62,746 nucleotides of DNA from an uncultured Clostridium sp. (lineage in GTDB: Bacteria > Bacillota > Clostridia > Lachnospirales > Lachnospiraceae), in NCBI GenBank assembly GCA_946553025.1, contig CAMNRM010000027.1:1-62746 (forward strand), in the 5' to 3' direction. The notes under the pieces are model-generated. The model worked only from the letters and a program-made list of their open reading frames with translations. It had not been told where the DNA came from and did no database searches. How positions within the stretch are numbered: position 1 is the first letter of the stretch; every line of letters starts with the position of its first letter. A program made the position numbers and the translations under genes. Positions 7,580-15,444 of this stretch are shown here, in pieces.

Positions 7580-9446
7580 CTTCACTGCCCTCCATTGCTT
7601 CCCCGTTTTCTATTTCGTATTCATCCTTCTCCTTTTCATCCTCGTTTTCTATTTCGTATTCATCCTTCCACTCCCACTTATTTTTCAATTCCCCGTTAAA
7701 TAACCATTCTTCCCTGTGTCCGCTCTCTTCGTCCAGCCATGCAAGCTGCTCTTCCATCTCCTGGACGGCTTTTTTTATCTTATAGCGGCGACGGCTGTTT
7801 ATTCCGGCAACAAACCAGTCAATCATTTGCCCAATCCATTCCCGCTTTCTTCCCATGCTCTGCTCGTAATATTCCCTTGCTTTTTCTATAAGTTTTTTAT
7901 TCTTTTCCTGCTCCTGCGGCGGAATCATCTGTTCTTCCAACTGCTTTTTATAGTACTCTAATTCGGCTGGGGAAAGCTGCTGATTGGCAAGGAGAATCTG
8001 GTTTTTCTCCTGCCGGGAATTTACGACTTCCACATGGAGGATTCCATTGATATCATAGGAAAAATACACGTCAATCCACTCTTTTCCCGCCTTTTTCGGC
8101 TCCACATTTGCCGTCACTTCTCCCAGATAAATATTGTCCTTGGCATAATATTCTTCCCCCTGGTAAATCTTTACGGTCACTTTTGACTGGTAGTCATATA
8201 AGGTCACCAGACGTTCACAGCGAAAGGCGGGAAGGGTGGAATTGCGCTCAATCATCGGAAGAAGATAACCCTGCTTATCCCCCTGCCGGCGAAAGCTCTC
8301 CACCCCCAGCGTGAAGGGGCCGACATCGGTCATTAACATATCGCGGATATCCTTATTCCTGCTGCGGATTCCGGTATAAACCCCGGCACCCATGGCCACC
8401 ACCCTGTCCGTTTCCCCCAAAACGACGGGTTCCCTGCCCAAAAGTTCGGTTAAAAACCGCTTTACTACGGAAAGCCTGGAAGAACCGCCCACCATAATCA
8501 AATCATCCAAATCCGCGACACTGTGCCCGGCATCTTCCAGCAGATGGAGGAACAATGCCCTGATTTTTAAAAACAATGGCATACAGAGTTCAAACAGCAA
8601 ATCTTCATCAAATTCTGCGGTATACTCTTTTCCTTCATATTCCAGCAAAACCCTTACACTCTCCCGCTCTTTAAGTTCCCGCTTCGCCTGTTCTGTCCGG
8701 CAAAGCAGCTTCGCCCATAGAGCAGGGGCAAGTTCCTCTTTTTTTATAGAATGAATTTTACAGAAATGTTCTGCCATCAAATGATCGATATCATCCCCGC
8801 CCAGGGCATTATCCCCCGCCACGGCAATAATTTCGATAACATTGTCAAAACACTCCACATAGGATAAATCAAGCGTTCCCCCGCCAAAATCAAAGACCAG
8901 AAGGCTCTGATCCGAAAGGTTGTTCTTGTATTCGCTTGGTTCGGTTTTATCTGGATTCATCCCCTGCCCCATCCGATAAGCAAGGGCTGCAGCAGAAGGT
9001 TCATTAATCAGGCGATCCGCCTTTAATCCGGCAATCTGCGCCGCTTTTTTGGTATCGCTCCTCTGCTTGTCATTAAAATAGGCCGGTACGGTAATGATTG
9101 CCTCATCGATCGGCTCGCCCAGAAAGGCTTCTGCACAGTTTTTGATGTGTTTTAATACCATTGCCGAAAGATTCATTGCCGTATAATTGCTATTTCCCAG
9201 ATGCCAGGTCTTTTTCGTTCCCATAAACCGTTTAAAGGAAAGAACGGTTTCGCCCTTTGAACAGGCGAGCAGTTCCCTTGCCTCGCGCCCTACAAAAAAA
9301 TTCTCCTCATCTTCCGTACAAATACAGCTTACGGCACTGGGAATCAGGTAATTCCCCGACTCATCCGGGATAAACTGTACCCGCCCGTCCTTCCAGTAAG
9401 CCGCCAGACTGTTTGTTGTTCCCAAATCAATCCCTATCATTGCCAT
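7572..9446 (-). CDS. hscC: HscC-type Hsp70 chaperone
   Basis: A 624-residue Hsp70 homologue. The ATPase domain shows IGIDLGTTNS (phosphate 1), VPAYFNDKQR, LINEPSAAALAY, FDFGGGTLD (phosphate 2) and MVGGSSR (adenosine). A shorter substrate-binding part follows, with TLGVES at its start. HscC-like features are the early IPDESGN and the compact C-terminus. The tail holds a small duplicated acidic unit (DEYEIENEDEKEK then DEYEIENGE), visible as a DNA duplication near 7610-7665. The start at 9446 has GGAG 8 nt upstream and lies inside the end of the HxlR gene (20-nt overlap). It belongs to a three-gene operon with HxlR and the J-protein. Confidence 0.9.
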   Translation of the reverse strand: MAMIGIDLGTTNSLAAYWKDGRVQFIPDESGNYLIPSAVSCICTEDEENFFVGREARELLACSKGETVLSFKRFMGTKKTWHLGNSNYTAMNLSAMVLKHIKNCAEAFLGEPIDEAIITVPAYFNDKQRSDTKKAAQIAGLKADRLINEPSAAALAYRMGQGMNPDKTEPSEYKNNLSDQSLLVFDFGGGTLDLSYVECFDNVIEIIAVAGDNALGGDDIDHLMAEHFCKIHSIKKEELAPALWAKLLCRTEQAKRELKERESVRVLLEYEGKEYTAEFDEDLLFELCMPLFLKIRALFLHLLEDAGHSVADLDDLIMVGGSSRLSVVKRFLTELLGREPVVLGETDRVVAMGAGVYTGIRSRNKDIRDMLMTDVGPFTLGVESFRRQGDKQGYLLPMIERNSTLPAFRCERLVTLYDYQSKVTVKIYQGEEYYAKDNIYLGEVTANVEPKKAGKEWIDVYFSYDINGILHVEVVNSRQEKNQILLANQQLSPAELEYYKKQLEEQMIPPQEQEKNKKLIEKAREYYEQSMGRKREWIGQMIDWFVAGINSRRRYKIKKAVQEMEEQLAWLDEESGHREEWLFNGELKNKWEWKDEYEIENEDEKEKDEYEIENGEAMEGSEDE

Positions 9447-9783
9447 CGTTCATTCTCCATCCTTGTAAAAAATGATACCTTATCCCCCATTCTTCCATAG
9501 CCATAATGATAGGGCGCATAGACTGCCCCAAGTCATTTAAGGCATATTCCACACGGGGCGGCACTTCCGGGTAAACGGTACGGGTAATAATTCCGTCTGC
9601 TTCCATAGAGCGCAAACTGTCCGTTAAAACTTTTTGGCTGATACCCTCTAAAGATTTTTTTAATTCATTAAAACGCCACGGACGCTGTAAAAGGTTGCGC
9701 AAGATAAGTAATTTCCATTTGCTTCCGATAAGCTGTACGGTTGTTGCTACCGGACATTTTGGCAGTTCTTCTTTTGTCAGCAT
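9427..9783 (-). CDS. HxlR-family transcriptional regulator
   Basis: A 118-residue winged helix-turn-helix protein of the HxlR type. Hallmarks are CPVATTVQLIGSKWKLLILRNL at the N-terminus with Cys10, the recognition region GISQKVLTDSLRSMEADGII, and the wing YALNDLGQSM. The N-terminal Cys is in the place used for thiol sensing in redox-responsive members. It heads the hscC/J-protein operon and probably represses it; two direct repeats of TTCAAAAGTTC just upstream are candidate operators. Start ATG 9783 has GGGAG ahead. Pairing a redox-type regulator with an Hsp70 suggests a stress response, which is inference. Confidence 0.85.
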   Translation of the reverse strand: MLTKEELPKCPVATTVQLIGSKWKLLILRNLLQRPWRFNELKKSLEGISQKVLTDSLRSMEADGIITRTVYPEVPPRVEYALNDLGQSMRPIIMAMEEWGIRYHFLQGWRMNDGNDRD

Positions 9784-9795
9784 AGAATATCTCCC

Positions 9796-9818
9796 TTCAA
9801 AAGTTCTTTCAAAAGTTC
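9796..9818. promoter_or_regulatory. direct repeat, candidate HxlR operator
   Basis: TTCAAAAGTTC occurs at 9796-9806 and again at 9808-9818 (12-nt period), between the HxlR start codon and its promoter. The position suits autorepression; binding is inferred. Confidence 0.4.
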
Positions 9819-9839
9819 AAAAAAGAATGTTGCACCACA

Positions 9840-9868
9840 ATTATAATATAACCATCGCTTCCATTCAA
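9840..9868 (-). promoter_or_regulatory. sigma-A type promoter for the hxlR-hscC-J operon
   Basis: On the minus strand TTGAAT (9868-9863) and TATAAT (9845-9840) are separated by 17 bp, which is close to consensus and points at the HxlR gene. Confidence 0.65.
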
Positions 9869-9990
9869 GAGGAGTTACAAAAAGGTGACTAAGTAATAGA
9901 TTTGTGCGTACTTTTTTTCGTTTTCATCATGACGTACAATGTACTCAAGGAACAAGAAAGTTCCTGAATTCACAATGGAGGTATTGAAAA

Positions 9991-10164
9991 ATGGCACTCT
10001 CAAACTTAACTGGTTGGAATGAAAAATCTGCTCCATCGGCCTGTGGCGCTGCTGACAAGCCGGAAGAAAAGCCTGCTGCCTGCGGTTCTGCTTGTGGCGC
10101 TGGCGACAAGCCGGAGGAAAAGCCTGCTGCCTGTGGTTCTGCTTGTGGCGCTTCGAACAAATAA
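9991..10164 (+). CDS. ACGX-repeat precursor peptide (RiPP)
   Basis: A 57-residue peptide. After a short leader with Trp9 come five Ala-Cys-Gly-X units (Cys18, 31, 35, 48, 52). Residues 21-37 and 38-54 are a near-perfect 17-residue duplication (51 nt in the DNA) of the form xDKPEEKPAACGSACGA. A strong GGAGG lies at 9977-9981. This is the architecture of the ACGX-repeat peptides that accompany a radical SAM/SPASM enzyme, and that enzyme follows directly. The cysteines are presumably the modification sites; the product and its activity are unknown. It is too short for ordinary gene calls and is easily missed. Confidence 0.85.
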   Translation: MALSNLTGWNEKSAPSACGAADKPEEKPAACGSACGAGDKPEEKPAACGSACGASNK

Positions 10165-10182
10165 GGAGTTTTTATTCCAACA

Positions 10183-10220
10183 ATCTCCGGCGGGGCAGTT
10201 TTCCTGTCGGAGATATTTTC
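10183..10220 (+). terminator. intercistronic hairpin, probable partial terminator
   Basis: ATCTCCG (10183-10189) pairs with CGGAGAT (10208-10214), with inner pairing of GGCAG with CTGTC and a trailing ATTTTC. It sits between the precursor and its maturase, the usual place for attenuation that leaves more precursor mRNA than enzyme mRNA. Confidence 0.55.
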
Positions 10221-10299
10221 AAAAAACCCCGACCTTATCGGTTTTCAGATAAATCGTTAATAACTGTCAAACAGAGGAAATCAAACGGAGGAAAACAAC

Positions 10300-11334
10300 A
10301 TGAAACAATACTTTGCTTTTCAGTGGCATATTACAGATGAGTGCGACCAGCGCTGTAAACACTGTTATATTTTTTCCGAAGATAATTGTAAAAATCTGGA
10401 TGCAATGGATTGGGCGCAGATGAAGGAAACTTTTTATAATTGTCTTGATTTTTGTGAGGTTTATGGGCGGCTGCCTTATTTTTATATCACCGGCGGTGAC
10501 CCTATTTTGCACCGGGATTTTTGGCGGCTTCTTGCGCTGATAAAAGAGCATGAAATCCCCTTTACAATTTTAGGAAATCCCTTTCATTTATCCGATGAGG
10601 TTTGTCAGAAATTAAAATCCTATGGATGTCAAAAATACCAGCTTTCCCTTGACGGAATGAGAGATACCCACGACTGGTTTCGCAAACCTGGGTCTTTTGA
10701 TTGTACGCTCAAAAAAATTGCCTGTATCAAAAAGGCAGGGATTCGTTCTGTCATTATGACTACGGTATCCGGCACGAACATCAGGGAAGTTCCCGATATC
10801 ATTGATACCGTTGTTTCTGCCGGTGCCGATGTGTTTGCTTTTGCCCGCTACTGCCCCACCAGTGAAGAAAAAGACACCGGTATTTCTCCGCTTGCCTACC
10901 GGGAATTGCTTGCTCTATGCGATAATAAATTTCAGAAATATGAAGCGAATGGCTGTCACACTTATTTTAATAAAAAAGACCACCTCTGGACGCTCTATGA
11001 GTATGAAAAGGGAATTTTCAAAATCCCGGAGGACGCACAGGACGGCATGATATACGGCGGCTGTAATTGTGGTAACTGTCACATGACAATCCTGCCAACG
11101 GGGGATGTTTACGCCTGCCGCCGGGTACAGGGCAGCAAGGTCGGAAACGTATTTCATGACCGTCTTGCAGATATCTGGGTTTGCCAGATGGAAGCCTATC
11201 GCGATTATACAAAATTTGAAAAATGTTCCCAGTGTGAGCTGCTTGCCTTCTGCCGTGGCTGCCCCGCAGTGGCAAGCGGGAAAGACGGGAATTTTTATGC
11301 GGTTGATCCGCAGTGCTGGAAGGAGGTTGTTTGA
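10300..11334 (+). CDS. radical SAM/SPASM peptide maturase, ACGX system
   Basis: A 344-residue enzyme. The N-terminus carries the SAM-binding iron-sulfur motif CDQRCKHC (Cys15, 19, 22). The core keeps the ITGGDP and LSLDG strands. The C-terminal SPASM region is rich in cysteines (GGCNCGNC, then YACRR, CSQCELLAFCRGC, and a last Cys in DPQCW) that would bind auxiliary [4Fe-4S] clusters. Such SPASM enzymes modify ribosomal peptides, for example by forming thioether or carbon-carbon links. Its target is almost certainly the ACGX peptide 135 bp upstream. GGAGG about 9 nt before ATG 10300 supports the start. The nitroreductase gene begins 3 nt after its stop. Confidence 0.88.
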   Translation: MKQYFAFQWHITDECDQRCKHCYIFSEDNCKNLDAMDWAQMKETFYNCLDFCEVYGRLPYFYITGGDPILHRDFWRLLALIKEHEIPFTILGNPFHLSDEVCQKLKSYGCQKYQLSLDGMRDTHDWFRKPGSFDCTLKKIACIKKAGIRSVIMTTVSGTNIREVPDIIDTVVSAGADVFAFARYCPTSEEKDTGISPLAYRELLALCDNKFQKYEANGCHTYFNKKDHLWTLYEYEKGIFKIPEDAQDGMIYGGCNCGNCHMTILPTGDVYACRRVQGSKVGNVFHDRLADIWVCQMEAYRDYTKFEKCSQCELLAFCRGCPAVASGKDGNFYAVDPQCWKEVV

Positions 11335-11336
11335 TA

Positions 11337-11924
11337 ATGAATGAAACCATGCAGACGATTTTACACCGCCGTGCAATCCGGCGTTTTGACGAAAGGCAGA
11401 TAGAGGAAGAACTTTTACAGCAGATAGTACAGGCAGGGCTTTACGCTCCGAGTGCGGGCGGGAAACAGGGAGTGATTTTTGCCGTATGTCAGGACAGAGA
11501 AGTGAATGAACGGTTAGGGAAAATCAAACGGGCAAACTCTAATCCCCATATGGCAACAGCGAAAAACTATGTATCGAAAGAACAGCCAAGCATTGCCGAC
11601 GACCCTAAGCTGGTAAATGCTTTTTATGACGCGCCAACGGTTATTACCATGTTTGCCCCGAAAAATTTTCTCTTTTCCGCAGATGATTGTGCAGTCGCCG
11701 CCGAAAATATGATGCTGGCCGCGGACTCTTTGGGCATTGGCTCTTGTTATATCGGACAGGGCTGGACAGCTTTTGCCGACAGCTACGGACAGGAAATTTT
11801 GCGTAAATGGAAAATCCGCACCGATTATTATGCCGTTATGCAGCTTCTCTTAGGCTATCCAAAAGCAGATGATAAGCACCCCGCAGCAAAAGCACGCAGA
11901 AACGACAGAGTTTTAAGATTTTAG
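11337..11924 (+). CDS. nitroreductase-family flavoprotein linked to the ACGX cluster
   Basis: A 195-residue FMN-dependent nitroreductase-like protein. The N-terminus IRRFDERQIEEELLQQIVQAGLYAPSA is the family hallmark, and the C-terminal part has the conserved GIGSCYIGQGW and LLLGYP elements. The start at 11337 (AAGGAGG about 10 nt upstream) is preferred over an upstream GTG at 11313. Immediate adjacency to the radical SAM gene suggests it acts on the same pathway, perhaps as a flavin oxidoreductase that supplies or removes electrons during peptide maturation. It could equally be a housekeeping flavin reductase; the tight spacing argues against that. Confidence 0.8.
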   Translation: MNETMQTILHRRAIRRFDERQIEEELLQQIVQAGLYAPSAGGKQGVIFAVCQDREVNERLGKIKRANSNPHMATAKNYVSKEQPSIADDPKLVNAFYDAPTVITMFAPKNFLFSADDCAVAAENMMLAADSLGIGSCYIGQGWTAFADSYGQEILRKWKIRTDYYAVMQLLLGYPKADDKHPAAKARRNDRVLRF

Positions 11925-11994
11925 ATTAAGACCTTTTTCAGACGTAATCAACGAAGCAACCAACATGTGAACAGTAACACACACAAATAAGGCA

Positions 11995-12023
11995 TTGACA
12001 AATGGACACTTTCTCCTTAAAAT
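11995..12023 (+). promoter_or_regulatory. promoter for thrH
   Basis: TTGACA (11995-12000), a 17-bp spacer and TAAAAT (12018-12023) lie 111 bp ahead of the thrH start. The rest of the 11925-12133 gap shows nothing else I can name. Confidence 0.55.
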
Positions 12024-12133
12024 GTGAATAGCCGAATAAAATGCTTTGCCCAAGTATCACAGCCAATGGCAGAATTAAATGATACAATACTTGAATCGTG
12101 CAATAAAAGCATCGGATGAATGGAGGAAAAGAC

Positions 12134-12742
12134 ATGTTGATTACCTGTTTAGATTTAGAGGGCGTTTTGGTACCGGAGATATGGATTGCGTTTTCCCAGG
12201 CCAGCGGTATACCGGAACTTAAGCGAACCACCCGCGACGAACCCAACTATGAAAAGCTGATGAACTGGCGGCTGCAGATTCTGCGCGAACATCACCTGGG
12301 ATTAAAGGAAATCCAGGAAACCATCGCCACCATCGATCCGCTTCCCGGCGCAAAAGAGTTTTTAGACGAACTTCGCTCTTTTTCTCAGGTCATCTTAATC
12401 AGTGATACCTTTACCCAGTTTGCCTCCCCGTTAATGAAAAAGCTGGGCTGGCCCACGATATTCTGCAATACCCTGGAAGTTGCGGACAATGGCGAGATTA
12501 CCGGTTTTCGGATGCGGACAAAGGATTCCAAGCTGGCCACGGTAAAAGCGCTCCAGTCCATCGGGTTTGAAACCATTGCCAGCGGGGACAGCTATAACGA
12601 TTTAGGCATGATTCAGGCCAGCAAGGCGGGCTTTTTATTCCGCAGCACTGAAAAAATCAAAGCCGACCACCCGGAACTGCCCGCTTATGAGGAGTTTGAC
12701 GATCTGATGGCGGCAATTAAACGGGCGATGGGGATTGCATAG
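12134..12742 (+). CDS. thrH: bifunctional phosphoserine phosphatase/homoserine phosphotransferase ThrH
   Basis: A 202-residue HAD-superfamily enzyme. The N-terminal nucleophile motif reads CLDLEGVLVPE, in which the second acidic residue is Glu rather than Asp, the hallmark of ThrH. Motif II is LISDTF, and motif IV is ASGDSYNDLGM. ThrH can dephosphorylate phosphoserine and transfer phosphate to homoserine, joining serine and threonine synthesis. The start at 12134 follows GGAGGA by 7 nt; the upstream in-frame ATG at 12116 contains that site and is not used. It is a single-gene unit with its own promoter and terminator. Confidence 0.9.
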   Translation: MLITCLDLEGVLVPEIWIAFSQASGIPELKRTTRDEPNYEKLMNWRLQILREHHLGLKEIQETIATIDPLPGAKEFLDELRSFSQVILISDTFTQFASPLMKKLGWPTIFCNTLEVADNGEITGFRMRTKDSKLATVKALQSIGFETIASGDSYNDLGMIQASKAGFLFRSTEKIKADHPELPAYEEFDDLMAAIKRAMGIA

Positions 12743-12759
12743 CCTACATAAGAAGCAGC

Positions 12760-12800
12760 AAAAAACGGAGTAAGCCTTACATCCTGCTCCGTTTTTTCTT
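12760..12800 (+). terminator. terminator of thrH
   Basis: AAAAAACGGAG (12760-12770) pairs with CTCCGTTTTTT (12787-12797), giving a U-run-ended hairpin. Confidence 0.8.
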
Positions 12801-12825
12801 TTCAACCGGAAGGAGAATGTCATCC

Positions 12826-13749
12826 ATGTACTATTTTCATAAGCTGATTGCCATCACCCTTTATTTTACTCTTTTTATCCATAATCCGCACAACGCCTAT
12901 GATAGAATTTCGATAAAGACTACAGATGAACTGCCAGACAACGATATTTTTAAAGAACTGCCAAAAAACTTTACATTCAGCAGCGTTGCCGGAGGCCGGG
13001 GGATATCTTTTGCCTTAAATCCTGACGGAACTTTTACCGGCAGCTATGAAGACCTTGAATTAGGAGCTGCTGGTGAAGGCTATGCCAACGGCACCATCTA
13101 TGTCTGTACTTTTGAAGGCCAATTTTCTGCGCCAAAACCAATCCATGATGCTCTCTATTCGACAAAACTTGAATACTTCCATCCTCAGGAGATCCCCGGC
13201 GGAGAATATTATCAGGATGATGTGCGCTATATTTATTCCGCGCCTGTTGGTTTTGAAGATGGAGATACTTTTCTGATTTACCTTCCTGGCTGTCCGTTAG
13301 AAAAAATACCGGAAAGCTTTTTTTCTCTCTCATCCATTAATCCTGAAATAAGAAAAACTCTTCCTTTTGGCTATTATGGTATGTACAATATAAGAGAAAT
13401 GCGGGGTTTTACCGGCATCGCAGAAAACTCGCCCTGGAATAAGCAGTACAGTTATCATTATCAAAACAATTCCTCGCAGCTTTGGCCGCGCAATTCCATG
13501 ATCGATTTAACCTTCTGGCCCGAAAAAGGCCCGTCAAGTATCGATTTATCTTTCCTATGGTCAGAAGATAATCAGACGGAATTTTTCGCTTCTGACAGCA
13601 AAGGAACCGGCGATTATTCGATAACACTGAAATTTCAGGAAGACTACCAGTCTGTTTTCGTTTCCGTAAAAAGCCAATCCGGGTATGATCTTCGCCCATG
13701 GGGAGGGACCGTTGATGGGATGTTAAAGGCAGAATTTCATGTAGAATAA
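12826..13749 (+). CDS. exported protein of unknown function
   Basis: A 307-residue protein with a hydrophobic N-terminus (ITLYFTLFIHN) that looks like a short signal or anchor, then a segment starting FTFSSVAGGRGISFALNPDGTFTGSYEDLE. Proteins with this opening (a GxG start, then DGTFTGSY) are common lipoprotein-like secreted proteins in Lachnospiraceae, although here no lipobox Cys is visible. The rest is beta-rich with many aromatic residues. The start at 12826 is chosen because AAGGAG at 12810-12815 is only 1 nt from the alternative ATG at 12817 but 10 nt from this one. The gene follows the thrH terminator. No function can be named. Confidence 0.65.
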   Translation: MYYFHKLIAITLYFTLFIHNPHNAYDRISIKTTDELPDNDIFKELPKNFTFSSVAGGRGISFALNPDGTFTGSYEDLELGAAGEGYANGTIYVCTFEGQFSAPKPIHDALYSTKLEYFHPQEIPGGEYYQDDVRYIYSAPVGFEDGDTFLIYLPGCPLEKIPESFFSLSSINPEIRKTLPFGYYGMYNIREMRGFTGIAENSPWNKQYSYHYQNNSSQLWPRNSMIDLTFWPEKGPSSIDLSFLWSEDNQTEFFASDSKGTGDYSITLKFQEDYQSVFVSVKSQSGYDLRPWGGTVDGMLKAEFHVE

Positions 13750-13975
13750 CCGTACTCGTATTATTTCAAATGGATATAAAATAAAGTTTCTGACCTTCAA
13801 GCTGGCTTTTCAGCACTGCGGACTCCTGCCCGGTATCTGTTAAGCACCATATTTTCAAGATTCATGCTGCCGTCATCTGTACCCAAAAACCCTAAGGCTG
13901 CAGAAAAAAACTTTTTGACACCCAGGACATGGCTGCCGCCAAAATTCCTCAGTTAAGGTCATCAGAATAAAAAAA

Positions 13976-14641
13976 CTACAATTTATACTCAGATTGTACC
14001 AATCGATCATTTAATCCAAACACACCTGAACCAATTAAACTTTTCATAAAGTTCCTATCCGGCAGATAACCAAAATATTTATGTAATGCCTCTATATAAC
14101 TCGTTGTTATATTATCTTTTCTACAACCTAAAAATAAATTATCCCCCTTATGCACTCCCGCATACATATCATCACACCTGCTACATCCACAATGAAAGTC
14201 TAAATCCTTTAAAATATCCATCCCCAACAGAACATTACCTGTTGTATCACAAGTAGTTCTAACTGTTGCTAAAGAAGATAGATAATAACCTGCCACAACA
14301 AAATCAAAAGAATTACAGATAAAGGCAACATCATCACGTTTCATTGGCGGTGTATTTTTATTATACTGTTTAACATTAGTGACTCCCCTAATAGGATGCC
14401 ACTTATACTGCTTTTTTACCAAATCTTGTTTTCTGCTTTTATAAAAATCATCAGTACTATTAAAACTAGATGTATCACAATAAGAATGAAAACTTATAGT
14501 TCTAAGCGGAATTAAGCTGTAAACTGCACCTGTATCTATCTTTACCTCACCATATGAAATATTAACTCCGAATAATCTACACTGTAATAATGTTCTAAAT
14601 TCATGTCTATCACTCAATTTAGCCATTAAAAAGTCAGCCAA
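13976..14641 (-). CDS. retropepsin-like aspartic protease candidate (probable TTG start)
   Basis: About 221 residues. It carries a single Asp-Thr-Gly triad (VKIDTGAVYSL) about 36 residues in and, 100 residues later, VLLGMDILKDLDF, which matches the GxD element of retroviral-type aspartic proteases. With one DTG it would act as a dimer. Between and after these lie cysteines in a zinc-ribbon-like spacing (HCGCSRCDD, then LGC). The TTG at 14641 lies 9 nt after AGGAGG and overlaps the previous stop by 8 nt; the ATG at 14659 has no site ahead, since that AGGAGG lies inside its own coding sequence. Its partner is the small protein directly upstream. The gene is AT-rich, unlike its neighbours, so it may have been acquired. 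Confidence 0.6.
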   Translation of the reverse strand: MADFLMAKLSDRHEFRTLLQCRLFGVNISYGEVKIDTGAVYSLIPLRTISFHSYCDTSSFNSTDDFYKSRKQDLVKKQYKWHPIRGVTNVKQYNKNTPPMKRDDVAFICNSFDFVVAGYYLSSLATVRTTCDTTGNVLLGMDILKDLDFHCGCSRCDDMYAGVHKGDNLFLGCRKDNITTSYIEALHKYFGYLPDRNFMKSLIGSGVFGLNDRLVQSEYKL

Positions 14642-14876
14642 AAAAGGCCACCTCCTCATCTAAATAATCAGCATCTTTATATGCAGTACTGATATGTCCT
14701 TTATACTCTTTCATTATATTATACGTATTTGGATCATCTTTATCTGTAGTAAAATATAAAAGTTTACCACCTTTTATGGGACTATAATCTTCTAAAAACA
14801 AATAAACCCCGCATATATTATAAATCTGATCCGGCGTAAGAAACATACCAACTGCTAAATTTTCTTCTTTTAACAT
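14634..14876 (-). CDS. small protein of unknown function, partner of the retropepsin-like gene
   Basis: An 80-residue acidic protein (MLKEENLAVGMFLTPDQIYN at the start). It has a pattern of alternating strands and no cysteine cluster or membrane segment. The start at 14876 has GGGTGG about 6 nt upstream. Its stop overlaps the presumed TTG start of the protease-like gene, so the two are probably made in fixed ratio. A role as chaperone, inhibitor or substrate of the protease is possible but only inferred from context. The AT-rich gap 14877-15061 upstream holds nothing I can name. Confidence 0.6.
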   Translation of the reverse strand: MLKEENLAVGMFLTPDQIYNICGVYLFLEDYSPIKGGKLLYFTTDKDDPNTYNIMKEYKGHISTAYKDADYLDEEVAFFG

Positions 14877-15061
14877 ATTTCCACCCTTCCTTTCCAATGC
14901 ACAAATAAATTATGAAAATTTTATCAGATTCTTTTACCGTTTAACCCATTATATAAATAACCCTCATCAGTTCCACTGATATTATATCAAAATTTTGTCC
15001 ACATTACTACCAAATTTATTTCTTACCCAATATAGGATTATAACACCATCATCTAACAAAA

Positions 15062-15370
15062 TTAACACTTCCAAAGACAGTCCTTCAAGTTTACACAACC
15101 ATTATCCTTAAAAGAAACCCCTTCTTGAATCAGCAGAAACTTTTGTTCCGGCCATCCGGGAGCCAGCCGCCCTGCATGGTTTACCACCCTATGGCAGGGA
15201 TATTTTCCATAAAATTCAGCCATGCTAAGTACCTTCCCCACAAGCCTTGCATTTTTATCCCTGCCGATTAAGCGGGCAATCTGCCCATAGGTCGCCACAC
15301 ATCCTTCAGGAATTTCTTCCACGACTGAAAGTATCTCATAAATCAGACTTTTCGTTAAAACCTGTCCCAT
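15062..15370 (-). CDS. MGMT-family DNA alkyl-repair protein
   Basis: A 102-residue protein that corresponds to the C-terminal domain of O6-alkylguanine-DNA alkyltransferase. It has the helix-turn-helix PEGCVATYGQIARLIG, the Arg finger region RLVGKVLS, and the PCHRV active-site motif with Cys59 intact. Alkyltransferase-like proteins of this size often replace that Cys with Trp, so this one may still accept alkyl groups. The N-terminal domain of Ada/Ogt is absent. A helper role in recognising damaged bases is the alternative. The site before the ATG is weak (AAGGA, 14 nt away). It neighbours the restriction-modification genes but reads in the same direction as the methyltransferase. Confidence 0.8.
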   Translation of the reverse strand: MGQVLTKSLIYEILSVVEEIPEGCVATYGQIARLIGRDKNARLVGKVLSMAEFYGKYPCHRVVNHAGRLAPGWPEQKFLLIQEGVSFKDNGCVNLKDCLWKC

Positions 15371-15444
15371 TACTTTTATTCTGTCCTTATTCCAGTGATT
15401 AACTTTTTTGTTTCTTTCACTCCAATGTCCAATTTCACCTCTAA

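Noticed and set aside
7033-7785. Plus-strand open frame of 250 codons, Phe/Leu/Pro-rich
   Set aside because: Shadow of the acidic low-complexity regions of the J-protein and HscC genes on the other strand.
11938-12246. Minus-strand frame of 102 codons over the thrH leader
   Set aside because: It overlaps the thrH promoter and coding region and has no start signal.
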